Positions 1 to 9,429 are shown, numbered from the stretch's first letter. The stretch is 64,000 bases of DNA from an uncultured Bacteroides sp. (GCA_900544075.1 UQTJ01000009.1:1-64000), one strand, 5' to 3'. The notes: generated from the sequence alone by a model not told the origin. Numbers and translations are program-made.

Positions 1-559
1 CATCGGAGTTAAGCTGTTCAAGTTCCGACAAGTCATGCAGTTTTCTGCCGTTGATGTATATTAATGGAGTTCCTTTGCCGAAGACCTCAAAAGCATCCTG
101 TTTTTTTGTAATACCCGGTATTTTGGTCAGCACATCATTGGCAGAACCGACTTTGCTCAACACACTGTTTTCCACACTTGTCACCATAGCATCACCTTTC
201 ATGCGTGTTACAGGAAGATTGCCTTTTACCACCACTTCACCAAGCATCTGTGCGTCCGATGCAAGTTGAACGATACCAATATTAGCAGGAACCGTTGGTT
301 TATATACTGTCTTATGTCCGATAGAGGATATTTTCACTATTTGATTTTCCGATGTTGTCTCCAGAGTGAAAGATCCGTCCTCACCGCTGACTGTTCCACT
401 TACAAACGCAGAATCCGGCAATGACAGCAATACGACATTGGCATATGGCAAGGGGTGGCTGTTCTCGTCAATTAACTTTCCGCTTACAGATTGAGCGGAC
501 AAATTCTCAGGTAATATGAATCCTACCACTGTGAATAACAATACTTTAACAGTTTTCAT
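1..559 (-). CDS. TonB-dependent receptor family protein, N-terminal part (runs off left edge)
   Basis: Reading leftward from an ATG at 557-559 gives an open frame to the window edge, 186 codons visible. It starts with a signal peptide (MKTVKVLLFTVVGFILPENLSAQ), followed by a carboxypeptidase-regulatory-like beta-sandwich (about residues 24-105, with SVSGKLIDENSHPLPYANVV) and the start of a plug domain (VEN-VLSKVGSANDVLTKIPGI, then a YINGRKL segment). This order is typical of Bacteroidetes outer-membrane TonB-dependent receptors of the barrel type that lack an STN domain. The substrate cannot be read from this part. It is divergent from the sigma factor operon at 1103, so it need not belong to it. 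Confidence 0.85.
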   Translation of the reverse strand, partial: MKTVKVLLFTVVGFILPENLSAQSVSGKLIDENSHPLPYANVVLLSLPDSAFVSGTVSGEDGSFTLETTSENQIVKISSIGHKTVYKPTVPANIGIVQLASDAQMLGEVVVKGNLPVTRMKGDAMVTSVENSVLSKVGSANDVLTKIPGITKKQDAFEVFGKGTPLIYINGRKLHDLSELEQLNSD

Positions 560-866
560 TTATAATATGCAGCTTTAAGTTAAAAGTACAAAATGTACTG
601 TATTTATGATGTAACACATCTTGTTTTACAAAAAATCCATGCAAAGTTAGAAATATTTCCATTTCACACGCATTATTGCTTACCTTTTGTTACAAAAAAA
701 TCATAGTAGATAAAGCTGCAAGAATTATTTTTTTCTGAAAGGCATAGGGGTTTTTACATAACCATGCGTTAAAAGAGTGAAAGCAAAAGAAAAAGAAAAC
801 GGATAAATAACTTAAAAGATTTATAGGATTATGAAACAAATTTCGGAAAATGACCGTTCATACTTA

Positions 867-953
867 GCGGAACACGTTCGTGTAACGCGTGGAACACCTA
901 CGTGTAACGGGCGGAACACGTTCGTGTAACGCGCGGAACACGTACGTGTAACG
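867..953. repeat. Tandem array of about 22-base ACACG-nn-CGTGT units
   Basis: Four units follow each other: GCGGAACACGTTCGTGTAAC and three variants. Each contains a small inverted repeat (ACACG, two bases, CGTGT; the second unit has ACACC), so each could form a short hairpin. A related four-unit array lies at 27167-27254. The array ends 64 bases before the -33 box of the sigma operon. Its function is unknown. Confidence 0.8.
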
Positions 954-1017
954 GTAAGTCAGAACCGTCTTTTATATATTAAAAACAGGGAATGTTACAT
1001 AAAACTTATACCAATAA

Positions 1018-1048
1018 TTGTTATTTAGGCACGGAAACAGTATATTTG
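1018..1048 (+). promoter_or_regulatory. Bacteroides-type promoter of the ECF sigma operon
   Basis: TTG at 1018-1020, a 20-base spacer and TATATTTG at 1041-1048 match the Bacteroides primary sigma consensus (-33 TTTG/TTG, -7 TAnnTTTG). Transcription should start near 1052-1055, giving a leader of about 50 bases. Confidence 0.75.
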
Positions 1049-1102
1049 TAAAAATGCCATCAGATATACATGCCTTAATAACCACAAAAACTAAATACAA
1101 CA

Positions 1103-1669
1103 GTGATGAAAACCGACAGAAAAGAAATCTTCAAGTCCAGATTTAATGAACACTATCCAAGGCTATGCAGCATCGCATACGAGTATGTTTCCGACGCTGA
1201 TGATTCGGAAGACATCGTTCAGGAACTGTTCATAAACATATGGGATAAGGGCAAGGATGCTCTCCCGGACAAGGAATTTGCAGCCTATATCACTACAGCT
1301 GTAAAGAATGCATGCATCTCGTTTCTCAGAAAAAAATGCTCTTACACAGTTTCTATAGAAGATGCCCCATCGGCCGTAGTGCACCTGCCGGACGAGGATA
1401 CTCTTGACACAGACAGGAAATCGCCCGAAGAACTGTTGTCGGAGGCTTTAGCCGTACTTCCGCCGAAATGTAAGGAAATTTTCCTATTGTCAAAACTTAA
1501 AGGTATGAAGTACTGGGAGATAGCGGAACAGCTCACGTTATCGGAAAAGACAGTGGAGAATCAGATGGGTAAAGCCATCAAACTGCTGAGGGAGTTTGCA
1601 GCCACATGTTCGTTCACCATCGCGGTTATTATCACATTAATAATATCAATCATTTCAAACAGTTTATAG
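1103..1669 (+). CDS. ECF-family RNA polymerase sigma-70 factor
   Basis: A 188-residue ECF sigma factor of the Bacteroidetes expansion. Region 2 is visible at about residues 10-60 (HYPRLCSIAYEYVSDADDSE followed by DIVQELFINIW), and region 4 at about 110-165 (LPPKCKEIFLLSKLKGMKYW, EIAEQL, SEKTVENQM). The C-terminus is a hydrophobic stretch (IAVIITLIISII) that could contact the membrane. Two bases separate it from the FecR-like anti-sigma gene, and a TonB receptor follows, so it is read as the cytoplasmic output of a FecIRA-type signalling system that induces the receptor. Confidence 0.93.
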   Translation: MMKTDRKEIFKSRFNEHYPRLCSIAYEYVSDADDSEDIVQELFINIWDKGKDALPDKEFAAYITTAVKNACISFLRKKCSYTVSIEDAPSAVVHLPDEDTLDTDRKSPEELLSEALAVLPPKCKEIFLLSKLKGMKYWEIAEQLTLSEKTVENQMGKAIKLLREFAATCSFTIAVIITLIISIISNSL

Positions 1670-1671
1670 AG

Positions 1672-2658
1672 ATGAAACATACAGAAGAATATATCAACGA
1701 ACTATTAGCCAAATATATTACAGGCGAGGTGATGTCGGACTCAGAAAAGAACGACATCCAGGAATGGATAGCTACGCATGCCGACGAATACAACAGACTG
1801 GTAAAACTGATATCACCCAAGAAAGCTCCCGAATTCGGGACAGCAAAGGCATGGGCTAAAATAGAAGAACATATCGACAAGTCGGCAACAAAGAAACCGG
1901 CTATGAGTATCTCTAAGAACAGGAACATGAAAAGGTCAGTGGGCATGTCAGTCTTCTATGCGGCTGCTTCGGTTCTTGTGATACTGGTGATATCAATCTC
2001 ATTCTTTATGAGCAGCAGGGAGAACAACAAGGAACAGCTGTTCGCCAACAACACTGCCGAAAAGATGATGATTTATCTGCCGGACAGCTCGTCGGTGATT
2101 CTATATCCTGACGCAAACGTGAGCTACAGAACGGGAGGTATGAACTCGGCCAGAGAAGTAACTCTCAACGGAAAAGCTTTCTTCAGCGTGAGGAAGATGC
2201 ACGGAAGGGCTTTCAAGGTACAGTCCGACAATCTGATGGTGGAAGTGCTGGGAACATCATTCCTGATTGATGCGACCAAAGCCGAAAGTTCGAGTGTGTA
2301 TGTCAAGACCGGTATAGTAAGCGTGGAGTCGGAAAACAGCAAGGTTATCATAAAGGCTAACCAGAAAGCGGAACTTGACAACAATACTCTCAAAACTGGA
2401 AAAATAGAAAACCCGTACGAAGTGTTTGAAGAAAAGCCGAAAGTCCTGTCGTTCGCGAATGCGGAAATCACGGAAGTGGTGGAAAAGATAGAACAGGCCA
2501 CGGGAGTCAGAATTGAGGTGAGCAAGGAACTCCGCAAGAACAAGATAACAAGCAGGATTGAAACAGCTGATACGGAAGCAATCATAGTGGAACTGGCTTT
2601 CCTGTGCAACTGCAAATATGAAACTATAGAAGCCGGAAAGCATTACCGATTATACTAA
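1672..2658 (+). CDS. FecR-family anti-sigma factor
   Basis: The ATG at 1672 directly follows the sigma stop and gives 328 residues. A longer reading from 1606 would overlap the sigma gene and is not needed. The N-terminal cytoplasmic part (1-90) has the usual YINELLAKYITGEV...EWI opening. One membrane segment lies at about 92-113 (VFYAAASVLVILVISISFFM). The periplasmic part carries the FecR domain (LPDSSSVILYPDANVSY, GKAFFSV, FKVQSDNLMVEVLGTSFLID), followed by a C-terminal STN-like segment (PKVLSFANAEITEVVEKIEQ) that would touch the receptor's signalling domain. It should hold the sigma factor until the receptor binds its ligand. Confidence 0.92.
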   Translation: MKHTEEYINELLAKYITGEVMSDSEKNDIQEWIATHADEYNRLVKLISPKKAPEFGTAKAWAKIEEHIDKSATKKPAMSISKNRNMKRSVGMSVFYAAASVLVILVISISFFMSSRENNKEQLFANNTAEKMMIYLPDSSSVILYPDANVSYRTGGMNSAREVTLNGKAFFSVRKMHGRAFKVQSDNLMVEVLGTSFLIDATKAESSSVYVKTGIVSVESENSKVIIKANQKAELDNNTLKTGKIENPYEVFEEKPKVLSFANAEITEVVEKIEQATGVRIEVSKELRKNKITSRIETADTEAIIVELAFLCNCKYETIEAGKHYRLY

Positions 2659-2676
2659 GTAAACATTTACAGCCGG

Positions 2677-5301
2677 ATGATACATCAATCAATGAAAGTC
2701 CTGCTGCTATTGTCAGCAATGGCCCATGCCGGAGAGAGTTTCCCAAACTCGGAAACATCCCCTGCTGACATAACGGCAGGAAGTACCAAGGAAATCAGTA
2801 TTCCATCAGACCAGAATAAACTGACCGATGAGGTTCTCTTCGTTAGAGCCTCATCGGCTTCTGTGCTTCAGTGGTTCAGCTATATTGAGAAGCAAAAGGG
2901 GATTTCTATTTCTTTCAATCAGTCTTTCGATATGGAAAGAAACTGCACCGTAAAGCAGTCGGCCACGATGTCAATCGCCCAACTGCTGGATATCATTCTC
3001 AAAGACTACAGATACAGCATCACTGAAATGCCCTGCAGGAAGATTGCCATACGCATAGATGCAAAAAGGGAATTCTCCGTAAGCGGAACGATAGCAGACG
3101 AATCGACATCCGAGAAGCTTTACGGGGCAATAATAATGGCATCCGGACAAGACGGCAAGAAGCTCTACTCCACCAGCGACGAAAACGGCAACTACCGCCT
3201 GAACCTCACGGAAGGCGACTACACCATCGAGATAGCCTACATGGGATATGAGAAATTCTCGACACCGCTGCATCTATATAGCAGAAAAAGACTTGACATG
3301 AATCTCAAACCTGCCCTGTTCGAGGTAGACGAGGTTACAGTCAGGTCCATCAGAAACGATGCTGAACTGGCTGAGATAACTCCATCGGGAATGTTGTCTT
3401 TCAGCGGCAACGACCTGTTTTCGCAAATATGGATTCTGCCCGGAGTGACCGGCACTCCTACGGGCAACAACTTTATGGTGGACGGCGGAAGTTATGACGA
3501 AAACATAATTCTGCTCGACGGTGTGCCTGTCTTTCATCCGGGACACGTAAATGCTCTGCTGCCCCAATTCAATGGCGACGTTATAAAGAACATTGTCTTC
3601 CACAAGGGCTTCTTCCCTACCCGTCTGGAAGGCGGACTCTCGTCAGTAACGGAATTTAATCTTAAGGACGGAAACAAGAACAAACATACACGCACTTTCT
3701 CCATCGACATGCCTGCCGCATCGCTCACTCTCGAAGGGCCTATCATAAAGAACAAGCTGTCGTATCTGGTGAGTGTCAGAAGAAGCTGGATGGATTTCTT
3801 CGACGAACTTCTCTCGGCTGAAAACAGACTGAACCATTATTCGTTCGACTATACGGCAAAGCTGTCATACTATCTGTCGGAAACAAGTTCTGTGAAACTG
3901 TTGGCATACAACACATTCGATGAATACAAACTCCCCCTTTACACAGAAGAGGCTATCCCCATAGTGAAATGGAACAACCAGATATACAAGGCTACATATA
4001 GCGGGATGTGGGGGAAATTAGGTAATACGACCTCTGCATATTATTCGTCGCACATAAGCCGTGCGAATGCCGATGCCCTTGGTTTCAGTTCCGATACAGA
4101 CAGCGGATTCGGCGATGATACGGACCAGGACAGCGGTTGGGAAGATGGCCGAGACGATAATTGGGATGATAATTGGAATGATGAAAATTCCCAAAACGAA
4201 ATGTATAAAAATGATGAACAGATTTCCGGGAACAACGAGATAAGCAGCGGAATAAAGACTTTCAATTTCAATACCGAATTTACCTATAGTCCGGAGAACA
4301 TATATTCCACTCGCTGGGGATTCAAATACTCGCACGAGTTGTACGAGATGACTGCCTTTGGAAATAATATGAAGAAACAGAATGAAGCAATAAACCAGTA
4401 TTCTCTGTATTACGACAACTATATACGCATTACGGACAAGGTTTCTACCCGTGTTGGAGTGCATTTCGTAGCCTATAATCCTGTTAATTTCCGCAACTAT
4501 TACAGTATTCAGCCACGTTTCGCATTGAATTTCACACCGGGGAAGAACAATATGATATATCTGAACTTCTCCAAAATGGAGCAATTCTATCATTACATCA
4601 GCTTCAACGGCTTTGCGCTTCCTACCGACTTCAGGATGCCGAGCATAGAAGGATTCAAGCCACGCTCTTCGGAACATTATGAAATAGGTTGGAAAAGGAA
4701 TTTCGACAGTGACAGAGGGAAATTGGAAACATCTGCATACTACAAGACAAGGAGAAACGTTATAGCATTGAAACCGGATGTCATAGTAGAAAACGACAAT
4801 TGGAACAATTACATAATGGCCGGCAACGGTGACAGCTACGGTATCAAGATGTTCCTCTATTATATGTACAGAAGATGGACCATGCAACTGTCGTACACCT
4901 ACGCAAGAAGCCGTGAATGGTTTGATGAATATAAAGACCTCGGCAAAGTGCCTTCTTTATACGATATGCCTCACTACTGTGCCGGAGCATTATCATACAA
5001 GATAAGCAAATCGTCAAGCCTGTCATTGGGATGTGTAGCCAAGTCCGGAAGGATGAAGGTTTCCGACCACTGGTTCGAGAGCGACAAGGATTTAGGTTTC
5101 AGAAAAACCCGCGGAGAATTCAACTACAGAATAGATGTGGGATATACATTCAGAAAAGATTTTGGAGATAAACTGTTGCTTCTCAGATGCGGTCTGTACA
5201 ACCTGCTTGGAAATCCGCCGGAAGAAGATATCGTGGATTTCTACTCTGTACATCTGTCAAAGAATTGCCTGCCATATGGAAGTATAAGCTTTAAGTTCTG
5301 A
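2677..5301 (+). CDS. TonB-dependent outer-membrane receptor with STN signalling domain
   Basis: 874 residues. A signal peptide lies at 1-20; a second ATG at 2692 is also possible as start. An STN domain follows at about 51-125 (FVRASSASVLQWFSYIEKQK), then a carboxypeptidase-regulatory-like domain at about 130-215 (FSVSGTIADE...YMGYEKF), a plug at about 225-330 (FMVDGGSYDENIILLDGVPV) and a beta barrel ending in a terminal aromatic (SISFKF). The STN domain fits signalling to the adjacent FecR-like protein. No SusD follows, so it is not a standard SusCD glycan system. An unusual loop at about residues 474-512 is rich in Asp and Trp (GWEDGRDDNWDDNWNDEN). The ligand is unknown; an acidic loop could bind cations, but this is a guess. 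Confidence 0.92.
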   Translation: MIHQSMKVLLLLSAMAHAGESFPNSETSPADITAGSTKEISIPSDQNKLTDEVLFVRASSASVLQWFSYIEKQKGISISFNQSFDMERNCTVKQSATMSIAQLLDIILKDYRYSITEMPCRKIAIRIDAKREFSVSGTIADESTSEKLYGAIIMASGQDGKKLYSTSDENGNYRLNLTEGDYTIEIAYMGYEKFSTPLHLYSRKRLDMNLKPALFEVDEVTVRSIRNDAELAEITPSGMLSFSGNDLFSQIWILPGVTGTPTGNNFMVDGGSYDENIILLDGVPVFHPGHVNALLPQFNGDVIKNIVFHKGFFPTRLEGGLSSVTEFNLKDGNKNKHTRTFSIDMPAASLTLEGPIIKNKLSYLVSVRRSWMDFFDELLSAENRLNHYSFDYTAKLSYYLSETSSVKLLAYNTFDEYKLPLYTEEAIPIVKWNNQIYKATYSGMWGKLGNTTSAYYSSHISRANADALGFSSDTDSGFGDDTDQDSGWEDGRDDNWDDNWNDENSQNEMYKNDEQISGNNEISSGIKTFNFNTEFTYSPENIYSTRWGFKYSHELYEMTAFGNNMKKQNEAINQYSLYYDNYIRITDKVSTRVGVHFVAYNPVNFRNYYSIQPRFALNFTPGKNNMIYLNFSKMEQFYHYISFNGFALPTDFRMPSIEGFKPRSSEHYEIGWKRNFDSDRGKLETSAYYKTRRNVIALKPDVIVENDNWNNYIMAGNGDSYGIKMFLYYMYRRWTMQLSYTYARSREWFDEYKDLGKVPSLYDMPHYCAGALSYKISKSSSLSLGCVAKSGRMKVSDHWFESDKDLGFRKTRGEFNYRIDVGYTFRKDFGDKLLLLRCGLYNLLGNPPEEDIVDFYSVHLSKNCLPYGSISFKF

Positions 5302-5320
5302 GAAAGTTCACCAAATAAAA

Positions 5321-5346
5321 AATCCCGGCCTGAGCAGACCGGGATT
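5321..5346. terminator. Bidirectional intrinsic terminator
   Basis: AATCCCGG (5321-5328) pairs with CCGGGATT (5339-5346) around a 10-base loop. A runs precede it and TTTTCTTATT follows, so it can end both the receptor transcript and the converging gyrA/TPR transcript. Confidence 0.88.
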
Positions 5347-5367
5347 TTCTTATTGTAAAGTTTGAGA

Positions 5368-6585
5368 TTAATATCCAAGTTCTTTTTCAAGAGCTTCGTA
5401 TTCAGCTCTGTTAAGTTTCCAGTAGATTCTCAACATATACTGACCCCACAAAGCCTTGTTGTCAGGAGCAAATTCCTTAGCCTTTTCATAATATGGCAAT
5501 GCCTTTGCATAAAGCTCTTTAATCTTAGCTTCGCCTTCAGCATACTTAGGATCGTCCATAGCCAACTTAGAGTTAGATTCTTCTATGTCCTGACCTGGGA
5601 AGAAGTAGCAGTCACCCATCTTAGAGTATGCTTCTGCTACGAAACCGTCTTTCTTGTCAACAACCTGCTGCAATGTAGCCAATGCTCCTTCGTAATCCTT
5701 GTTTTCATACTGAAGAACACCTTTTACATACAAGAAATATGCAGATGGGTTGTTAGCGATGATACCATCGATTTCAGCCAAAGCTTCTTTAACCTGTCCC
5801 TTCTGAATGTAGTTATCCATAAGGTTACCTACGAAATATTCCTGTGCAGGGAATTTTTCTACACCTTCCTTGATAGCAGCAAGCCATTTAACTGAGTCTT
5901 TAGCTTCTTCTGACTTATAAACTTCTGCAAGACACATCAAAGCTCTGTAACCTTCTTCCTTGTGGTTCTTACCGATATTGGCATACTTGATAACAGCTGC
6001 GTTGTCCTTCAGTGAGTTTGCAGCCAAAGTAGCATAGTTTGCGATAAGTGGAACAAGAGTATCGTTCTTCACTTCATCCATGTCGGCAAAGACAGGAGCA
6101 GTAGCAGCGTCACAGTATATACCGAAGAATTTCAATGCGTCGCTGTAGTTTCCTGAGTTGTATGCATCCGAACCAGCGTTAGTCAAGTTAGGACGTACAG
6201 TAGCAAGAGTCTTTGCAAGTTTCTTTCTCAATTTAGGTTTCTTAAGTTCGCCGCTTGCAACCTTAGCCTGTTCTACTTCATCACATTTCATGTAATATTC
6301 GAACATTTTTGCCAAACTGTTGTACAACTTAGCTGTATCTGCTTTTCCATTAGGAAGATAAAGTTTCATATTCTCATCATCATAGATGGCCTTCTGGAAA
6401 TCACCGGCAAGTTTCCATGTTTCAGGGTTGTTGGCAGTTGTAGGATCAGTCAAAGCAGGTTCAATAATCTGAGCGGCCTTTACAGGGTTACTTTTTTCAG
6501 ACTTTGCCTGTTTTACAACACTTGTCTGTGCCGATACTGCACATGTGGCAAACATCACTGCTGCAGTTAGTAATACTTTTTTCAT
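5368..6585 (-). CDS. Exported tetratricopeptide-repeat protein downstream of gyrA
   Basis: 405 residues with a signal peptide (MKKVLLTAAVMFATCAVSAQ) and no lipobox, so probably periplasmic. The body is helical, with several TPR-like units (for example AYFLYVKGVLQYENKDYEGA and EAYSKMGDCYFFPGQDIEES). The function is unknown; TPR proteins usually act as scaffolds. The start lies 21 bases after the gyrA stop, so it is probably co-transcribed with gyrA. From memory, the clpC/gyrA/TPR neighbourhood is common in Bacteroides. Confidence 0.85.
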   Translation of the reverse strand: MKKVLLTAAVMFATCAVSAQTSVVKQAKSEKSNPVKAAQIIEPALTDPTTANNPETWKLAGDFQKAIYDDENMKLYLPNGKADTAKLYNSLAKMFEYYMKCDEVEQAKVASGELKKPKLRKKLAKTLATVRPNLTNAGSDAYNSGNYSDALKFFGIYCDAATAPVFADMDEVKNDTLVPLIANYATLAANSLKDNAAVIKYANIGKNHKEEGYRALMCLAEVYKSEEAKDSVKWLAAIKEGVEKFPAQEYFVGNLMDNYIQKGQVKEALAEIDGIIANNPSAYFLYVKGVLQYENKDYEGALATLQQVVDKKDGFVAEAYSKMGDCYFFPGQDIEESNSKLAMDDPKYAEGEAKIKELYAKALPYYEKAKEFAPDNKALWGQYMLRIYWKLNRAEYEALEKELGY

Positions 6586-6606
6586 AATGCTTTAAATTTT
6601 AGTAAG

Positions 6607-9165
6607 TCAATTGTTTTGATTATTCTCTTCTTCTTGGGTTTCATTTGCATTGTTATCTATCCCATTGTCCGATAAGCCTTCAATCTGTTCTGTTTCTTCA
6701 GACTGAGCCTCTTCTTCAGGTTGGGAATCGACTTTACATACAGAACCGATACTGTCGTTTCGTTTCTCCAGGTCAATGAGTTTCACTCCCTGAGTAGCAC
6801 GTCCCATGATACGGAAATCAGCCACTTTCACACGGATTGTAATACCCGACTTGTTTATAATCATAAGGTCGTTCTCGTCTGTTACAGACTTGATGGCAAC
6901 GAGTGAGCCTGTCTTCTCGGTAATGTTCAATGTCTTGACACCCTTACCTCCACGGTTGGTCTTACGGTAATCCTCGATATCGGAACGCTTACCATAACCG
7001 TTTTCAGAAACCACCATGATAGTTTCCTTTTCAGGGTCCTTGATGCAAATCATTCCTATAACTTCATCCTTTCCGTCTTCGTCGAGTGTAATACCACGTA
7101 CACCGGTAGCGGTACGTCCCATTTCGCGGACAGCACTTTCATGGAAACGTATAGCACGTCCGTTGCGGTTTGCTATAACTATTTCATTGTTGCCGTTAGT
7201 CATACGGACTTCTATCACTCTGTCGTCTTCGCGGATAGTAATTGCATTCACACCGTTCTGACGTGGACGTGAATACTGTTCGAGGAGAGTCTTCTTGATT
7301 ACACCCTGCTTAGTACAGAACAATACATAATGGCTGTTGATGAATTCCTTGTCGTTCAGGTTCTTGACACGCAAGTAAGCTGTTACGGCATCATCGCTGT
7401 CGATGTTCAACAGATTCTGTATTGCACGTCCCTTAGATGTCTTGTTGCCTTCAGGGATTTCATATACCTTCAACCAATAGCACTTACCTTTCTGTGTAAA
7501 GAACAGCATAGTGTTGTGCATTGTTGCCGGATAGATATGCTCTATAAAGTCCTCATCGCGTGTTTCGCTACCCTTAGAACCTACTCCACCTCTGTTCTGA
7601 GCATGGAAGTCAGCCAATGGTGTACGCTTAATATATCCTAAATGAGATATAGTGATAACCATCTGTTCGTCAGCATAGAAGTCTTCAGGATTGAATTCCT
7701 CAGAAGCATAGACTATTTCAGAACGACGCTTGTCACCGTATTTTTCCTTCACCTCTATCAGTTCGTCCTTGATAACCTTCATACAGAGCTCATCGTTTGA
7801 AAGGATTTCCTGATAGTAAGCTATCTGCTTCATAATCTCTTCGTATTCCGCATGAAGCTGTTCCTGCAAAAGTCCTGTCAATTGACGAAGACGCATTTCT
7901 ACGATTGCACGAGCCTGGATTTCGCTGAGTTCAAAACGGTTCATCAGGTTAGTGACAGCCTCATTAGGAGTTTTAGCAGCACGGATGATTCTGATTACTT
8001 CATCAATATTATCCGAAGCGATGATAAGTCCTTCAAGGATGTGCGCACGTTCCTGAGCCTTACGCAAATCATACTTTGTACGGCGGATAACCACTTCGTG
8101 TCTGTGTTCAACGAACAATCGTATAAGGTCCTTAAGGTTGAGCAGACGCGGACGTCCTTTGACCAGAGCGATATTGTTCACACCGAATGAAGTCTGAAGA
8201 GCAGTCATCTTGAACAGTTTGTTCAGAACGACACTTGCATTGGCATCACGCTTTACGTCTATCACGATACGCATACCTTCGCGGTCGGACTCATCGTTCA
8301 CGTATGAGATACCTTCAATCTTCTTTTCGTTAACAAGAGAAGCAATATGTTCGATAAGTTCCTTCTTATTTACATTATAAGGAATCTCGTTTACGATAAT
8401 CTTGTCATGATTGGTGTGGGTTTCGATTTCTGTCTTAGCGCGCATAACTACACGTCCACGACCTGTTTCGTATGCATCTCTGACACCACTTACACCGTAA
8501 ATGTATCCGCCGGTAGGGAAATCAGGCGCCTTGATGTATTGCATCAAACCATCTACATCTATATCTTTATTATCGATATATGCCACACAGCCGTCAATAA
8601 CTTCAGCCAGATTGTGTGTCGGCATATTTGTAGCCATACCAACGGCAATACCTGATGCACCGTTCACTAAAAGGTTAGGAATACGGGTCGGCATTACAGT
8701 AGGTTCCTGAAGAGTATCATCGAAGTTGTTCTGGAAATCAACAGTCTCCTTGTAAAGATCCTGCATCATTTCCTCACCTATTTTCTTCAGTCTTGCCTCA
8801 GTATAACGCATTGCCGCAGGGCTGTCGCCATCGACTGAACCGAAGTTACCCTGTCCGTCAACCAACGGATAACGCATAGCCCAATCCTGCGCCATACGCA
8901 CCAATGCTCCATACACTGAAGAGTCGCCATGAGGATGGTACTTACCAAGCACCTCACCCACGATTCTGGCAGATTTCTTATAAGGTTTGTCCGAAGTATT
9001 TCCTAATTCCATCATTCCGTAGAGAATACGGCGATGTACAGGTTTGAAACCATCTCTTACATCCGGGAGGGCGCGCGCCACGATTACCGACATGGAGTAA
9101 TCGATATACGACGACTTCATTTCCTCTTCGATGTTGATTTTTATAATTCTGTCTTGTTCTTGCAT
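6607..9165 (-). CDS. gyrA: DNA gyrase subunit A
   Basis: 852 residues, close to the usual GyrA length. The N-terminal breakage-reunion domain contains the catalytic tyrosine Tyr121 (AAMRYTEARL). The quinolone-determining region reads HPHGDSSVYGALVRMAQ, with Ser82 at the position of E. coli Ser83 and Gly86 at that of Asp87. The C-terminal beta-pinwheel has a GyrA-box-like NRGGVGSKG. It ends in an acidic Glu/Asn-rich tail of about 45 residues. The product introduces negative supercoils with GyrB (not in the window). The gene is divergent from clpC. Confidence 0.97.
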   Translation of the reverse strand: MQEQDRIIKINIEEEMKSSYIDYSMSVIVARALPDVRDGFKPVHRRILYGMMELGNTSDKPYKKSARIVGEVLGKYHPHGDSSVYGALVRMAQDWAMRYPLVDGQGNFGSVDGDSPAAMRYTEARLKKIGEEMMQDLYKETVDFQNNFDDTLQEPTVMPTRIPNLLVNGASGIAVGMATNMPTHNLAEVIDGCVAYIDNKDIDVDGLMQYIKAPDFPTGGYIYGVSGVRDAYETGRGRVVMRAKTEIETHTNHDKIIVNEIPYNVNKKELIEHIASLVNEKKIEGISYVNDESDREGMRIVIDVKRDANASVVLNKLFKMTALQTSFGVNNIALVKGRPRLLNLKDLIRLFVEHRHEVVIRRTKYDLRKAQERAHILEGLIIASDNIDEVIRIIRAAKTPNEAVTNLMNRFELSEIQARAIVEMRLRQLTGLLQEQLHAEYEEIMKQIAYYQEILSNDELCMKVIKDELIEVKEKYGDKRRSEIVYASEEFNPEDFYADEQMVITISHLGYIKRTPLADFHAQNRGGVGSKGSETRDEDFIEHIYPATMHNTMLFFTQKGKCYWLKVYEIPEGNKTSKGRAIQNLLNIDSDDAVTAYLRVKNLNDKEFINSHYVLFCTKQGVIKKTLLEQYSRPRQNGVNAITIREDDRVIEVRMTNGNNEIVIANRNGRAIRFHESAVREMGRTATGVRGITLDEDGKDEVIGMICIKDPEKETIMVVSENGYGKRSDIEDYRKTNRGGKGVKTLNITEKTGSLVAIKSVTDENDLMIINKSGITIRVKVADFRIMGRATQGVKLIDLEKRNDSIGSVCKVDSQPEEEAQSEETEQIEGLSDNGIDNNANETQEEENNQNN

Positions 9166-9337
9166 TTAAACAAATATTAATTATACATCTCTTTCGGTTT
9201 ACGAAAAACCACGCTAAAGTACTACTTTTAGACGATATACGAAACTTTTTACGCAAAAATGTGTTCAAGATTAAAGTTTTTTACTCAAATGCGGACAAAA
9301 CAAGACAATATTTCAGAGCATAATTAATGGCACAGAA

Positions 9338-9369
9338 TTTGTTGTAAACATAAAATATAGATATATTTG
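9338..9369 (+). promoter_or_regulatory. Promoter of clpC
   Basis: TTTG at 9338-9341, a 20-base spacer and TATATTTG at 9362-9369 form a perfect match to the Bacteroides primary promoter. The predicted start near 9373-9376 gives a leader of about 55 bases and rules out the upstream TTG at 9367 as the translation start. Confidence 0.85.
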
Positions 9370-9429
9370 CCCCAGATAAGCATTTGGGCATCAAAAGTTA
9401 GCACAAAATATTTATTTAGGAATAACGAA

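Larger units (their letters stand above)
560..1102. other. Intergenic region between divergent receptor gene and sigma operon
   Basis: This 543-base stretch has no credible gene. It holds an AT-rich part next to the receptor gene, a tandem array of ACACG-nn-CGTGT units (867-953) and the promoter of the sigma factor operon (1018-1048). Confidence 0.7.

Noticed and set aside
471..559. SusC/SusD glycan-uptake locus at the left edge
   Set aside because: The visible N-terminus lacks the SusC-type TonB box and plug signature, and no SusD is visible, so only a general receptor call is made.
867..953. Possible CRISPR array in the GC-rich tandem repeat
   Set aside because: Units of about 22 bases follow one another with no spacers of unique sequence, and no cas genes are present.
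1606..1671. Extended start for the FecR-like gene
   Set aside because: The extra 22 residues overlap the sigma gene and lack family similarity; the ATG at 1672 directly follows the sigma stop.
4018..4887. 289-residue minus-strand frame inside the TonB receptor
   Set aside because: Shadow of the barrel-coding region with no domain signal.
9367..9429. TTG start for clpC 21 codons upstream
   Set aside because: It lies inside the -7 promoter box, so it would not be transcribed.
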